From positions 33,950,983 to 34,014,982 of the forward strand of contig CM038223.1 of assembly GCA_021442155.1 (NCBI GenBank): 64,000 bases of DNA, given 5' to 3'. How positions within the stretch are numbered: the stretch's first letter is position 1; each line of letters begins with the position of its first letter. Under the pieces are notes generated by a model. That model did no database searches, had not been told where the DNA came from, and saw nothing but the letters and a program-made list of their open reading frames with translations. Position numbers and translations under genes: made by a program. This DNA comes from Cymbidium sinense. Taxonomy: Eukaryota > Streptophyta > Magnoliopsida > Asparagales > Orchidaceae. Shown here piece by piece: positions 1-12,399 of the stretch.

Positions 1-960
1 TTATAGTAATCATCTTTCTTATATCTTCATGAAGGCTTTGAAAGTCTTTAGTAAATGAGAATGCTGAATTAGAAAATGCATGAGATGGTAAGTTTGCTAC
101 ATCTATTGGTCATCTTGGGTTTTGACCATAAACTATCTCAAATGATGATTTATTTGTAGTTCTAGAGACAGTACTATTATAAGAAAATTCTGAGGCTGGT
201 AAATGTAAATCCCAATTTGTTAAACTTTTACTTACCAAGCATCTAAGCAAGTTTCACAAGGTACAGTTGACCACTTCAGTTTATCCATCAATTTATGAGT
301 GAAAGGTAGAAGAAAATTTTAATTTGGTACCTAATAATTTCCATAATATTTTTCAAATATATGAGACAAACCTAACATCTCTGTCAGAAATAATAGTTAA
401 AGGGAGACAATGGAGTAGCATAGTTTCTTTAAAAAATAATTTGAACCATTATGACTTGCCTTAGAAGCATTATTTTCATTATTTATAGTAATTTTCTTTC
501 TTATATCTTCATGTAGGCTTTGAAAGTCTCTAGCAAATAAGAATGCTACATCAAAAATACATGGGATGGTAGGTTTGCTACATCTAATGGTAGGTTTGCT
601 ACATCTAATGGTCGTCTTGGGTTTTGACCATAAATTCTCTCTAAAGGAGATTTATTTATAGTTCTACAGGTAGTACAATTATAAGAAAATTCTAAGATAA
701 GTCAATGTAAATCCTAATTTCTTAAACTTTTACCTACAAAACACCCAAGTAAGTTTCCCAAGGTGCGGTTGACCACTTCAATTTGTCTATTAATTTATGG
801 GTGAAAGGTAAAAGAAAGTTTTAATTTGCTACCCAATGACTTCCAAAATATTTTTTTAAATTATGAGACAAACCTAACATCTCTATCAAAAATAATAGTT
901 GAAGGGAAACCATGGAGTCACACTATTTCTTTAAAAAAATAGTTCGGCTATATAAAAAGC
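1..960. repeat. Tandem duplication (~480 bp) of the integrase segment
   Basis: Positions 1-480 and about 482-960 are two diverged copies of the same gypsy integrase segment, head to tail. Both begin with ttatagtaat and share the blocks around aagaaaattctg, accacttca and atgagacaaacctaacatct. The second copy also has a small internal duplication of 'ggtaggtttgctacatctaat'-like sequence near 570-612. The left copy may extend beyond the window edge. Confidence 0.8.
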
Positions 961-1700
961 ATCATTTGTTTTTGATAAAGGAAAAAATGAGCCATTTTTA
1001 AAAATTTATCCACTACAATAAAAATTTATCATGTCATCGAGCTGTCCTAGGTAATCCTAGAATAAAATCCATTAATAGGTCTTCCTGAGGCCTATAAGGA
1101 ATAGGTACGATAGTGTATTGTAGATCTTTGTTTGGTAGTTTTAGCCTGTTTACAAATTAAGCATTGGTCCACTAATTTTTGAACTTCTCATTTTAGTGAA
1201 GGCCAATAAAATCTATTTTTAATAAATATATGATCTTATCCTTTCCAAAATGACCAGCTACACCTCCAGCATTTAGCTCGATGATAAGGAATTCTCTAAG
1301 GGAAGATTGATGAATACATAATTATTTTCCTTTATATATATATATATATATATATCCATTTGTTATCAAGAATGTTCTTTGTAAGTTTATTGGTTTATCT
1401 AGATGTTCAAGATAAATTAGGTGAAAGTCAGGGCACACTATATAATCATCGTTAATTTAATCAAATCCTGATATTCTCAATTCTAAAGAGAAAATCATAA
1501 TGTTAACCCTGGATAAAGATTCAGCAAGTTTATTCTCAATTCTAGGCTTATGTTTTAGAACAAAAGAGTAGTCTTGTAAAAATTAAACTCATTTTGCATG
1601 CCTATGACTTAATTTTCATTAAGTATTAATGAAGTATATTCTAATGAAGTTTAGCTAATAGGAAGGGGCCTTCAATGGCTTAATTTTGTGAGACTAAATA
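1..1700 (-). mobile_element. Ty3/gypsy retrotransposon fragment (RNase H, integrase)
   Basis: On the minus strand, short broken frames resemble the end of a gypsy pol polyprotein. Around 1700-1450 there is a degenerate RNase H end with the 'HAKWV'-like block. Around 1300-1140 lies the zinc-binding integrase N-terminus: 'GGVAGHFGK', then a C-x2-C-like 'CLICKQAK' stretch. At 960-850 is the integrase core motif 'GFPSTIIFDRDVRF', which carries one catalytic Asp. The part near 200-100 resembles the late-core 'SEFSYNSTVSRTT' stretch. Many stops and frameshifts interrupt it. No LTR, gag or protease is visible, and the left end runs off the window. RT upstream of RNase H is not recognisable. The assignment to gypsy rests on the domain order RNase H then integrase. 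Confidence 0.75.
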
Positions 1701-4700
1701 ATACGACTATGTAACAAAATATTCTTATAAGGATTTTGAATGTCATATCATATGCTTTCAATTTTCTTTTAGAATTTTTTTGATTTGATAATATTCAGGC
1801 AAGTTATCCTTAATGAGGATAATCTTATGCATGAAATTTTTTATTTTGAAATGAAGTATGGGAAATAAGAATCCATATTCAAGGTAAAGATTTTATCGTA
1901 GTCCCAAGATGTGGCACATCCAGATTTGATTTGTTTTCTTTTTTTTTTATTCTTGTTCTAATGATTGTTACCTAACTAAGAAGGTAGTTTTCTTCTCATG
2001 TAAGGCCATCATTGATTAACTTTTAGTTTAGAAATATCTTGCTTCACTTTTGAAGTTTACCCGCAGTCATCAAGAGATTTAGCTTATTAAAATGGCATCA
2101 AGCCTCAATTTATAAACCGCTACTTTTGGAGATCATTTCAATTTATTTCCAGATAAAGTAGTCTTTAAACTCTAACATTAGCTTAATTAAGTCATCATTA
2201 TCTAGTTCATCAAAGCAATAGATTATTGATATGAATTATAGATCAACTTTCATTCATAAATATATTTCTTTTATTTTGGCAATTATGAATTTAGATTTCT
2301 CTTCAAATTCAAGGGGTGCATCCTAAACTTAAAAATTGTATAGATCTTTAAACATATCTAGACAACATTCATTCAATAGATTAGAGTGCCTTTAAAAAGA
2401 AATTCAGGACCCTAATTACTTAACAATTCTTTATCTTGCAATGGATCTATAGTTCCATAACTTTTCTTGTTTATGGCTATTATCTATAGGTCACTTGCAA
2501 ATGGAATCAAATTATACTTAATTGAATCATTGACATATAAAGCATAAGGATTCCTGGAAAAAAAATCCATTATTTTCCTAACCTACCATGTGAGCTCACC
2601 CAACATGGCAAAGGTTTTGATGGCAAAGTATTAAGTATCTGATTTCCCTTGTTTAGGTAGGGAAAATTTTTAACTACTAACCTTACCACTTAATTTTATT
2701 GTAGAGAAGTTTAAAGTCAAAAGGTTCAGAAACTTAGAAATTTTAGACTTCATCCTTTTGCTCTTGGATATAGTCCCTTAATCCCTTTAATTTTTTTTTT
2801 TTGTTCTTTCTTTTTTTATCAATATTTCAATAAAATTTTAATTTTTTATGAAATGTTGCATTTGATATTTCTCCTAGACAATGTTTACTAAGAGATTGGA
2901 TGCATTCAACTATTTATTTGAATGCAACATTTGATGTGGTTCAATCTTTGTTTTGATTGGTTGATCATATTACATGATATGACCATTTTTTTATTTTATT
3001 CTTTTGTCCCTAATCAATAGAATTGAAGTATGATTCAATTCTTTGTTTTTATTTGTTAATCAAGTATTATAGAGATTTTCTTTTTTGAATTTTTCAAATT
3101 GATTATGCTGTTGATAAGTTCTTAGCAGTATATCTTCATCATAGAAGATAACTCTAGAACCCTTTTCTAGTGGAATGCCACATCAGGAGGATGCTTATGA
3201 TTAAAGAATGAAAATTATAGAAATATGTAATGCCTTGCTTAATGGTCATTTCATTTTATTTTATTTATTTTATTTCATTTTTTTTCTTTTTTATAGAGGA
3301 TTATGATGCATGATTTTGCAAGCAGCTTCTCTAAGATGGGCAAAACATTATATTTTGAAGATGACTTATTTTTCATTTTTTTAATGTCATTTGAGGTGGT
3401 ATGACTCTACCATTTTGAATTTGATTTCAAGAATTTTATTTTTGATAATAATGGAGGGTAGGTCTAACTCTATCCTCAATAGATCAATAGACCCCATGAT
3501 CTATTTATTTGGAAGGTCATTTTTTAAATGAGGATCGTCTATGGCAGAAGATGTGATATTAGAAAGTCATGTATTACTTGTACTTTTTATAACACAAAGA
3601 AGATTAAAGGTAATCTCAAATTGCAATGAAATTCTTGACCACCATATTAAACATCAAGATACTGCTAGACGGATCATAAGACATTGCAAAGGATTCACCT
3701 TAGGTTCAGTTTGTATGAAAGCATATAATGCCTTAATTATTGAGCAAAGAATACTAAGGCTTTCTTCATTAATTTTGGACTAACAAAGTCCTAAGTGATT
3801 TAACTATCAACTTACTAGAGATAAAAGCTTCATACTTTCACTCTGAGAGATAAAAATATCACCCTTAGGACCCAATCCTAAGATCATGATTTTTTTTAGA
3901 AGGATTAAAAAAATCTTCATTTTTTTAGGATTTGTCCTTAAAATTAAGTAATGCTATTTATGAAATATCAATAATTTAATGGGAGAAGACTCCCATTATA
4001 AGTCGATTTAGATCTATAAGATTTAAATCTCATTCATTTCAACCTTATCAAGAGAATCAGAATTCTCTTTCGTTGCCCTCTCTTTTCTTTCATTGATTAG
4101 GAGCAAAAGTGAATCATGTCATCTTTTTTTATTCACAATATCATGTCATCTTCCTCTTTTTTCTCTCTCCTAAACTCTTAAGGATTTAAGATTTTGGAGG
4201 GTCTAAAAGTGGGTAATCTCCATGTCACTCCCTAAAATTGGCCAATCAGCTTGAGCAACTGATTTTTCAAAATTCTAGTGGATGTATGGAGATGAATCAA
4301 GATTAAAGTTGATTTTCATTTATATAAATCCTCTTCTATAAAGATAGAAGCTTCACATTTAATTTCTTAATCGACCTCTACCTAAGGTCAATAAGGGATT
4401 CTTTTGGGATGATTTTTTTTATCTATCCCTCTTTTTTTAATTTTCTTTTGAGTTGAGTCTTCTTCTTCTTTTTATTGCAATTCAAGTTTCAATCATGATG
4501 GTAAGGGACAATAGGTACAACTATGCCTCCTTCCTTTGATTTGAATTTTTTTAGATTTGAAGGAACTCCTTCATTTCAATATACATCCTTGGGTGTTTGC
4601 CACTTTTAAATGTAGTAGAACAAAGGGTACCAACTTAGGACCCTGTCCCCATTCTCTTAAACTTTAGTATAAAGCCAAAGTAGGATTAAGGATAAATTTA

Positions 4701-5050
4701 ACTTTGAGATTTATTCTTTAGATTTACTTTTGAAGTAATTTTTATTCTTTTTGAATTTAACATTTCTTTCCACATAGGAATGATGTCAAATCTATTATGA
4801 CCAAACTTGGGTCTAATAGAAATGACTTACTTTTCATTTATTTGTCTCTCACTTTTTTTATTTCAGAATTTTGTTCTAGGAACCAATAAGTTTAACTATG
4901 GCAAATAAAGAGTTTTAGAACCATAGTTTAGATGTTGGATGGGCTTAAATAAGGATGAAATAAAGAGCCATCCAATGAAAAGAAATGTAGTCTTGACTAG
5001 TGAGTGGCATTAGTATAGTGCTAATGTATAAAAAAATAACTTATTTCTAA
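1700..5050. other. Non-coding AT-rich stretch, no gene seen
   Basis: No reading frame here is convincing. The sequence is AT-rich with T-rich tracts (for example 2788-2815 and 3260-3295) and a short TA run near 1337-1355. A TATA-like 'tatataaat' near 4320 is followed by pyrimidine-rich sequence, as seen in LTR promoters, but I found no matching partner copy. Probably decayed repeat DNA. Confidence 0.5.
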
Positions 5051-7100
5051 AGATGCAGAGAGGAACCATTGCTCAGTGGAGTCGCTAGAATATATACTCT
5101 ATTGAGTAAAAAATTGTTTGACACCACGTAGAGTTTAGGAATTTTTTATTTTTGGAATAAGCATAATATCTTGGAAGATAAACATGTTATCATATAGTGG
5201 ATTCAATTATTTAATTAAAAACTCCTATGGCAAATGGGTCTTTTATGAATGAGAGATTTTTCCCCTGAACTACATGGAAAGTAGAATAGGATTTATTTTA
5301 AACTGGGTTCATGGTTCCCTAAAAAGGTGAACACCCTATAGTTAATTACATCTTAAAAATAGTCTCTTCCTAAGAATACTCTTGATTAATGAAATAAGTT
5401 ATTATTTTTGAAGATTTCGAAGCTAGTTTTCAAAGGATTGATTTTTTTAAGAATTTCAATTAGGATTGGTCCAAAGTAGAGAGAGTTCTATTTAGAAACA
5501 AAACATGATGAAGTAGAAAATGCCTATTTATATTGGGATACCTAGTAGGCACTTAAACTTTCTTATAATTAGGCTTACATTTTGGAATTAAATTTAGATT
5601 TTGAGTTAAGAATTTCTTAGAAATCTAGGACGTAGATTCCAGCAGCATAAGACTGCATAAATGTCTAAGGTTGAAGACTTACTCCAAGGAAGATGCTTTA
5701 GAACCTAGTCTACCAGTTCTTCCAACTTATATTAGATGCTCGACCTAGTTTTATTTTGGGAATTATTGGCCATTCCTCTCACTTGAGGGAACTAATAATC
5801 CCTGACTCTTCTGGACTTATAACCTGCCTAGAGGGACTGCTAGCGAACACTACTTAAGCACATTTTAATTTCATGATGCCAAGTCTTATGAATGCTAGAT
5901 GGCTGGGCAATTTTCTTTTTAAGAAGGGAATCTAAGAATCATAGACTGACACCCTAATCCTTAAGATCATGTAAGGCATGAAATGCATCTAATTAATGCA
6001 TATTTTCTATATTTTTAAGTGTTTTGATTTATGATTCATTTGAGGTCTTTGGTATGTAATTTATGCCTACATTCCATGCAATTAGAAATTGTTATGGACC
6101 ATATTAATAAAAAAGGCAAGCTTCCCCAAGAAGTTGATCATCCTCACAGGTTAGATGCCCCTTATGTACAATGGGAGAAGTGCCCATTCAAAGATTAGAG
6201 CAATATGATTTCATGATTTCAAGACCTAATTCTTTCAAATTAATTTTAAGTTTTATCTAAGTCTTTAATTTATTTAAGGTTTTAAGTTTGCTTCATTTTT
6301 TGTTTCAATTGTTTAGATTTTGTTTAGGTATAAAAGTTAATTTATTGGCATTCATCACAGGAAAGCACAACATAGAAAGAAACCAAGAAAAGTAGGTTGA
6401 TTCTATTGTACACCTAAAATAAATGAAGCCAATTTAATTTAAGAGAAAGGCCAATGCAACCTACACCACTATACACCCTAGAAGAAAGAGTAAACAGTCG
6501 AGCTCTACCCTTATATATCTTGGCCTAGAACTACCAGCCTAGATCTATGGGTCTTATTTCCAAGATCGTCTCCTTCTTTTGGGACATCCATTGTGCTTCA
6601 CAGTGGGCCACTACACCTATCTTCTAGTAGGGTTAGCTTTTGTTAATCCTAGACCCCATAGATCTTAACCTAATTCTAAACTCAAATTTATATTTTGAAT
6701 TCAAAAATAAATCCTGAGTCCTACAAAATAGATGTTAGGAAAACACAAATAACATACGATATTTATATTTTACAAACATGCAAGCTTAGCATTAGCTACT
6801 TGCCAAGCCCATCTATTCTATGTGCTATGCTTAAGGACTTAAGCTTACCTATAATAAATAATAATTTAATTTTATTTATGATAGCAGTCCTTTCTAGCAT
6901 AGCCCCCTGCAGAAGAAAATGTTAGATATAAAAAGAATGTCCTATCATGTAGTCTAATGACAAACAATCCTAGAAATGCAGTCAAAAATAGTACACCACA
7001 CAGACATGTGAAGAACATCACATCATAGCACAAAAAATCATTAAAAGAAATTACAAAATAGCCTAACCTAGGTCTAGGGTCCATGACCTAATGATCTAGT
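5050..7100 (+). repeat. Dispersed ~2 kb repeat, copy A
   Basis: This block resembles the block at about 49430-51980 in the same orientation. Shared landmarks in the same order include 'aggatttattttatgcc'-like sequence (here near 5288), 'tcctaagaatactcttgattaatg' (near 5370), 'tctggacttataa' (near 5810), 'ctacaaaatagatgtta' (6721) and the exact 19-mer atgcttaaggacttaagct (near 6828). It holds no coding domain. It may be an LTR or untranslated region of an unidentified retroelement. The ends were not defined. Confidence 0.55.
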
Positions 7101-8800
7101 GTGTGAAAAATAATATGCTTGTATAGAAAGACTGTGCTAGGCCTTTTTAGTTCAAGTTTCAATTTGAAGCTTTGAGTTTGTTTGAATTTTACTTTTGGTT
7201 GGTTTCAATTCAAATGATTTAATGATTTGTTTTCATTTTCATTTTCACTTTTATTTTGTTAAAGTGAAGTTTGGGTTTTTAAGACTGAAGAGTATAATAG
7301 ATTTCACTTTCGGATAGAACCCATTCTATTCAACATTCTAACCCCTAATTAAATGAAACATTCATCCTGAGATGAAGATCCATCCCAAAAGCCTAATTAA
7401 TATATTTAAGTATCTTAATTAATCCTTGTAATTTTATTTAGATGGTTTAGGTTTGGATTTAATTTGGATTTTGGATTAATTCTTTTCTTTGAAATTTGAT
7501 TCATCATTTCATTTCTTTGATATGATTTATTTTAATTTTTATTCATGTTTTAATTTATTTTCAATTTGGTTTGATTGAATTGTTTCGTTTGATTTAGTTT
7601 GAATTAGTTTAGCAAATATTTGTATAATTATTTTAGTTTTGGTTTGTTGAATTATGTTCATTTCACTTGATTTGATTTATACTAACCTAAGGCACTTAAG
7701 TTAAAGTTTGAGTTCATTCTTAGGTTAGATTGATTATGGATTAAAGTTTCATTGGTTTTGTTTGATTATGAATTCATTAGCTTAAGGTTTAATTACTCCC
7801 AATATGCATTATTCATTAAAACTTGAGTATGGAAATTATTAAGTTCTTTGATTTAGGATGTTGGAGGAGTAATCTTAAGTGTTTCTGGTGTTGATGAAGA
7901 TTAGTTCAAATTACTTCATGATTTTATGAATTTATGAATTTTATATTCATTATTTAATTTATATTGGCATAAAGATTTGGAAATTCAATAATTCCCAGTC
8001 GAAAGGTCAATTGAGTATGAAATTCATATGGCAAGTGGGTTTCCATGTTAATTTTGTATCTTCAAAGTTTGAACTTAATTAGATTAATAATTATGGTGCA
8101 ATTAATATTTTAATTATTTCATTAAAAGCTAAATTAAGCCTAATTAAGTGAATATCATTTGGAATTTAATTTTTCATTGATTCCTCTTTGAAAGATGTTT
8201 TCAAAGAGGGTTCATTCATAATTTTTAGAAATTTGGTTGATTTATTATGATTTAATTATTTTTTGTATAATTTTTTAAATTATTTAACTCAATAAATTAT
8301 TTAGTTAAGCCATTTTGTGATTTATTACATTCTAAAGAGTTTCATTGATGATTTTATGTACATTATAGTTTGTTAAGTTGATTTGAGGTTATTTAATTCA
8401 TTTCCATGAGTTATTTAATTTGATATTAATTTATTTAATTAAAATTGAGGTTTAGTATTTGAAATTTAATATCTCATAAATTACATGGAGATAATTCATC
8501 AAAAATTTTCCTAAGGTATGTTTTAACACCAGTTTTAGATCCCCAAAGTTTTATTTGAATTTGATTAATGGTTTGTGATTAATTAGGGTTTAATTGATTT
8601 TATTCAAACCCAAATTAAGGCCTAAACACCCAAAATTAATTTAAGATTTTAATTTTTAATGGATTCCTCTCATCATGATGAATCCATAGAGCCCAAGTTT
8701 GTATTTTTTTTTATTTGTATTTTAATTTATATGAATTTTTGAATTTTTTATAATTTTTTAATTAATTAAAAGGGATTTTACCATTTTAAGACTATGACTA
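7100..8800. other. Non-coding, very AT-rich stretch
   Basis: Long runs of simple AT-rich words (taattta, tttgattt) with no reading frame or recognisable protein similarity in any frame. I see nothing specific here beyond low-complexity sequence, probably old decayed repeat DNA. Confidence 0.5.
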
Positions 8801-8814
8801 CATGATGCCTTTGC

Positions 8815-9395
8815 CATATGGTGCAGCAGTATTGGACCACATGGATACCGCGTGGCATCCGCATCCAAAGTGGATGACGCAGATCATCTCCCGCACATCT
8901 CCAGTGAGAGACGAACATCGTCCATCATTTTAGCCAAATTTTTGGCGATCATCAACAAATTTAACTTAATTTTGATTTTAAAATGATCAAAGGTCATTTT
9001 GCAACCGATCTATGCTACTTGTTCCTCATAAGGATCAAATTACTTTTGAAAAGTGCCAAAATTGAACACTTAAGAGGATGGTGGTGGAGCGTACCGTGAT
9101 TTAGATGATCACAGGCTATGGGATTGACTCCATTAGCTTCACCTTGATTTGATCATATCATGCACATAATTTGTGGCTTGCCTCCTCTTGGAACTCCTCC
9201 TAAACCAAGCTCAGATTGGATTTTGATGACGAGAGAATGGGGTGGCGATTCGTTTGAGGTCGCCTCGACATCTAAAATGTGTTGGAATATTCAATTTGAT
9301 GAAGAAGACTCTCCCTTGCATTGCACCATTAATGAGAGCTATGTGACCGCGAGGCGTATCGGTCCTAAGCACTTAATTAAGAAATTCCTAATCTA
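8815..9395. other. GC-richer island, unclassified
   Basis: Base composition changes noticeably here: several CG-containing words (taccgcgtggcatccgc, gaccgcgaggcgtatcgg) in a window otherwise almost free of CG. A 78-codon plus-strand frame (9160-9396) is open, but its product matches nothing I know and no second exon is obvious. It could be an LTR piece or a host gene fragment. Function is unknown. Confidence 0.3.
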
Positions 9396-9399
9396 AAAT

Positions 9400-9880
9400 T
9401 AGGTATCCTAATTATTAATTTCAAAGGTGATATTAACCTCATTCAAAAATGAAGTTAACATCACTGATTAACAAAATGAACTTCTCAAAGTGGTTACTTT
9501 TACATTGTGAGTTTATGTATATTCGTTAGATTTATACTTATTCATTGATATATGAATAACTCTGCTTGAGATGTCAAGTCTTCCTTTGATAATCACTCTA
9601 TCATAACTAATTTGTGTATACTCGCTAAGATGAAGTTCACTTATCAGAATAAATTAGCTTTATGACTTGAAACATTTTGAGCCATCAATCAATAGAAAGA
9701 ACCTTCTTGGGTAGTCACTTTAGCATTACAAGTTTAAGTATAATCACCAGATCAATACTCGTTTGTTATTGTATGAATAATTATGCCTATGACTTAGAAT
9801 ATCTTATCATTGTAGTAACTTTATAGATAATCCTATTATATGTTAGCCACATCTTTAAAGATTTAACCCTGACTTGCCAA
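9400..9880. repeat. Degenerate repeat upstream of the 103-bp array
   Basis: Two diverged segments carry the same series of words, roughly 'cattRtgagttta', 'gtatattcgttagat' and 'atatgaataactctgc' (9510-9570 and 9730-9800). This suggests an old tandem duplication with a period of about 230 bp. It is probably part of the 3' region of the adjoining minus-strand Tat-like element, but this is inferred from position only. Confidence 0.35.
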
Positions 9881-9899
9881 TTATGAGAATTGGGTTTTT

Positions 9900-10430
9900 C
9901 CTTTATCGTTGCTCTCATAATGTGCCGATCTTACATTATAGTCACCAACTACATGGATTGTTGGTCTTTTTAGTTGCCAACAAAGAGAGTTGATATTTTT
10001 GAGTTTTAGTCATTGACCTCATGGGATGTCAATCTTTTTAGTTTTCAACTAGGAGAGTTGGTCTTTTTGAGTTTTAATTGTTGACCCCATAAGGTGTCGG
10101 TCATACACTATAGTCACCAACCGCTCAGAGTGTTGGCCTTTTAGTTTCAACTATGAGAGTTTATCTTTTTGAGTTTTAGTCACCGACATCACTTGGTGTC
10201 AGTCTTACACTATAGATGCCAATTGCATGGAGTGTTGATTTTCTTAATTCCCAATTAAGATAGTTTGTCCTTTTGAGTTTAGTTGTTGACCTCACAAGGA
10301 GTCAGTCTTATGTTATTATTATCAATTGCACAGATTGTTGGTCTTTTTAGTTATCAACTAGGAGAGTTGGACTTTTTGAGTTTAGTTTCCAACTTCACAG
10401 GTTGTCAGTCTTACACTAAAGATCTTATAC
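9900..10430. repeat. ~103-bp tandem repeat array in Tat-like 3' region
   Basis: The marker gagtttta(g) recurs at 10001, 10069, 10171, 10275 and 10378, giving spacings of 68, 102, 104 and 103 bp. Each unit also carries 'ttggtctttttagttgccaac' and 'gtcttacactatag' variants. Tandem repeats in the untranslated region downstream of pol are known for Tat/Ogre-lineage gypsy elements, and this array lies downstream of the minus-strand integrase. Confidence 0.75.
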
Positions 10431-10479
10431 TGTTGATCAAACTTGAGGGTAGCTTATCTAACTTAATTTCTTAGGTTAA

Positions 10480-10990
10480 TTATGGTACACCTAGTATTCA
10501 AGTCCTCTACTTGGGCTTTTAGTGCTCCCCAAGTGGATCCTTTCCTCGAGCCAAAAATGGCATGTCGAGTATCCTAAGACATCACATAACTCCTTGAATG
10601 TTCTTTCATTAAATGTTTACTTTACTCGACATCAGTATTTCTCGCACCAAGAATATCATGCTAAGTATCTAGATCTACTACTCAAGCTTTCACTACTTAT
10701 TGAGTGGGGCCTTTTCTTGGGAAAAAATGATGCACCGAGCATCCTAAGTTATCACACAGCACCTCGAGTATAAGTTTTACCTTTTAGCATTCGAGTACAC
10801 TCCTTTGGTAAGTATTATTATCTTATGAGTTAACTTATTTAAGGAGAAAAATTTGAAACTTGATTATCAAAAAATAAGAAGATCTATGATGGTCAAATTA
10901 GTAAAGAGAGTATAGATTAAAAGGATTTTAATTTAGGGATGAAACTTTTTCAAGTCTCTAGCATTCCATGTCCTTAATATGTCTTCACTA
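10480..10990 (-). repeat. Post-integrase repeat region of Tat-like element
   Basis: Two diverged units contain 'ctcgagccaaaaatggca' and 'ttgggaaaaaatgatgca' followed by 'gagYatcctaagNYatcaca'. The reverse complement matches the plus-strand sequence at about 54380-54680, where 'cccactcggtgagcg' and 'taggagacttgaatacttggc' recur. The shared arrangement helps prove that the two Tat-like elements are one family. Confidence 0.6.
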
Positions 10991-11004
10991 AAGTAAGATT
11001 TTAG

Positions 11005-12250
11005 TTAGTATGCTCCGAGACTAACTTGTTCTTTGATAATGAAAGGTTCATCCCAATTATGTGCTAGCTTGCCCAAAACATTTTGTGGAGCTAACACATC
11101 TACTTTCTTTAGTACTGGGTCACCACTTTTGAAATGCTTCTCTATCATATAGCAGTTGTAGTTGTTGGCCATCCTTCTCTTTATTTCCTCATATCTTAGA
11201 GATGCCTCAATTCTAAGTTCTTTGAGCATGTTTAGTGTGTCTTCCATGGCTTTTGAGTTCACTTTAGCCCACTCACCATCTCTATCTCCCATTCTTTCTA
11301 TTATCAAGACTTTTTAACTCGGAATATCATACTCAACTAATAGGACTGCCTTTGTGTCATGTGATAATATGAAGGTCGAATGTCCTATTGCATTAGTGGG
11401 AATTATTTTGAGTGCATAGAGAACTATGAGTAGTGTATCTACCCACTTAGCATTGTCACCTTTGACCTTTTCTTGAGCAAGTTGAGGATCTTTTTGTTGG
11501 GGGCTTCTACAAGTTCGTTGCTTTGGGGGTGATGTATTGATGTGAACTTTAGCTTGATCCTTTGAGACTAGCAGAACTCCTTTAGGCTTCTCTCAACAAA
11601 TTATAGACTAATATTGATGATGATAATTAATAACAATATATACCTGCAAATAATGTCAATACAAACAAATGTTTCTTACTACTTGAGAAGTAATCTTTGC
11701 TAGTAGATTTACCTTGATCCATTTGCTAAAATAATTGATCATGATTAATATAAATTTTTTTGTCCCACTAGCGATTGGAAATGAACCTATAAAAGTCCAT
11801 TCCTCAAATAGAGAATGGCTAAGAATTGATAATGGGTTACAAAGGTTATGATGACTGCTACTAGAGTGTCATAAATTTCTAACATTATACACATCTCCTC
11901 ATAAATTCTTCATCATCCTTTCTAAGAGTGGGGCAAAAATATCCTTGCATTAAGATTTTGTAAGTGTGTGTTCTTCCCCTTGAATGGTTGCCACACTTGC
12001 TAGAAAGTATTTTCTCATGGACCTTCCTTTGTTCACTTTCTTTCACACATTTGAGGTTAAGTGAGGTCGTTGACCTTCAAAATAACTCATCTCATATTGA
12101 AATGTTTTGAGTTGCCTTGATTTTGAACCACTTTAACTCTGTAGTCATCTCTTTAATTTCCCTAGTCTGTAAGTAATTCTTGATGGGGTCGACCTAACTC
12201 GATGAGTATTTCTGATCTACTTGCATTAGCTCTCCTTCTTCAACACTCGG
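11005..12250 (-). pseudogene. Tat-like integrase (broken)
   Basis: The best frame is 11005-11307, the integrase C-terminus. It reads 'RRMANNYNCYMIEKHF', then 'GDPVLKKVDV', then 'GKLAHNWDEPFII', the typical Tat/Retand tail. Further upstream (11800-11690) the frames read 'IMINYFSKWIKVNLL', the core block that follows the first catalytic Asp in this family. Stops and frameshifts separate the pieces, and the zinc-binding start is weak. It would have joined cDNA to the host chromosome. It is not functional as it stands. Confidence 0.7.
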
Positions 12251-12399
12251 TTGGGCGAGCTAAATGATTACATGTTCCTCAAGTCTACTAGCTCAAGATT
12301 GTAAATTAGTAAGTTAATTTTCTTCTCTTAGAATTTACTCAATCTTAAAATATTCAAGTTGCCCAATTCTATTTTTACTTTAAGAAAATATTTTATGAA

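Noticed and set aside
3541..3783. 80-codon plus-strand frame
   Set aside because: No similarity that I recognise, no promoter, and typical of chance frames in this length of DNA.
9160..9396. 78-codon plus-strand frame in the GC-richer island
   Set aside because: No recognised domain and no supporting exon. Kept only as part of an unclassified island.
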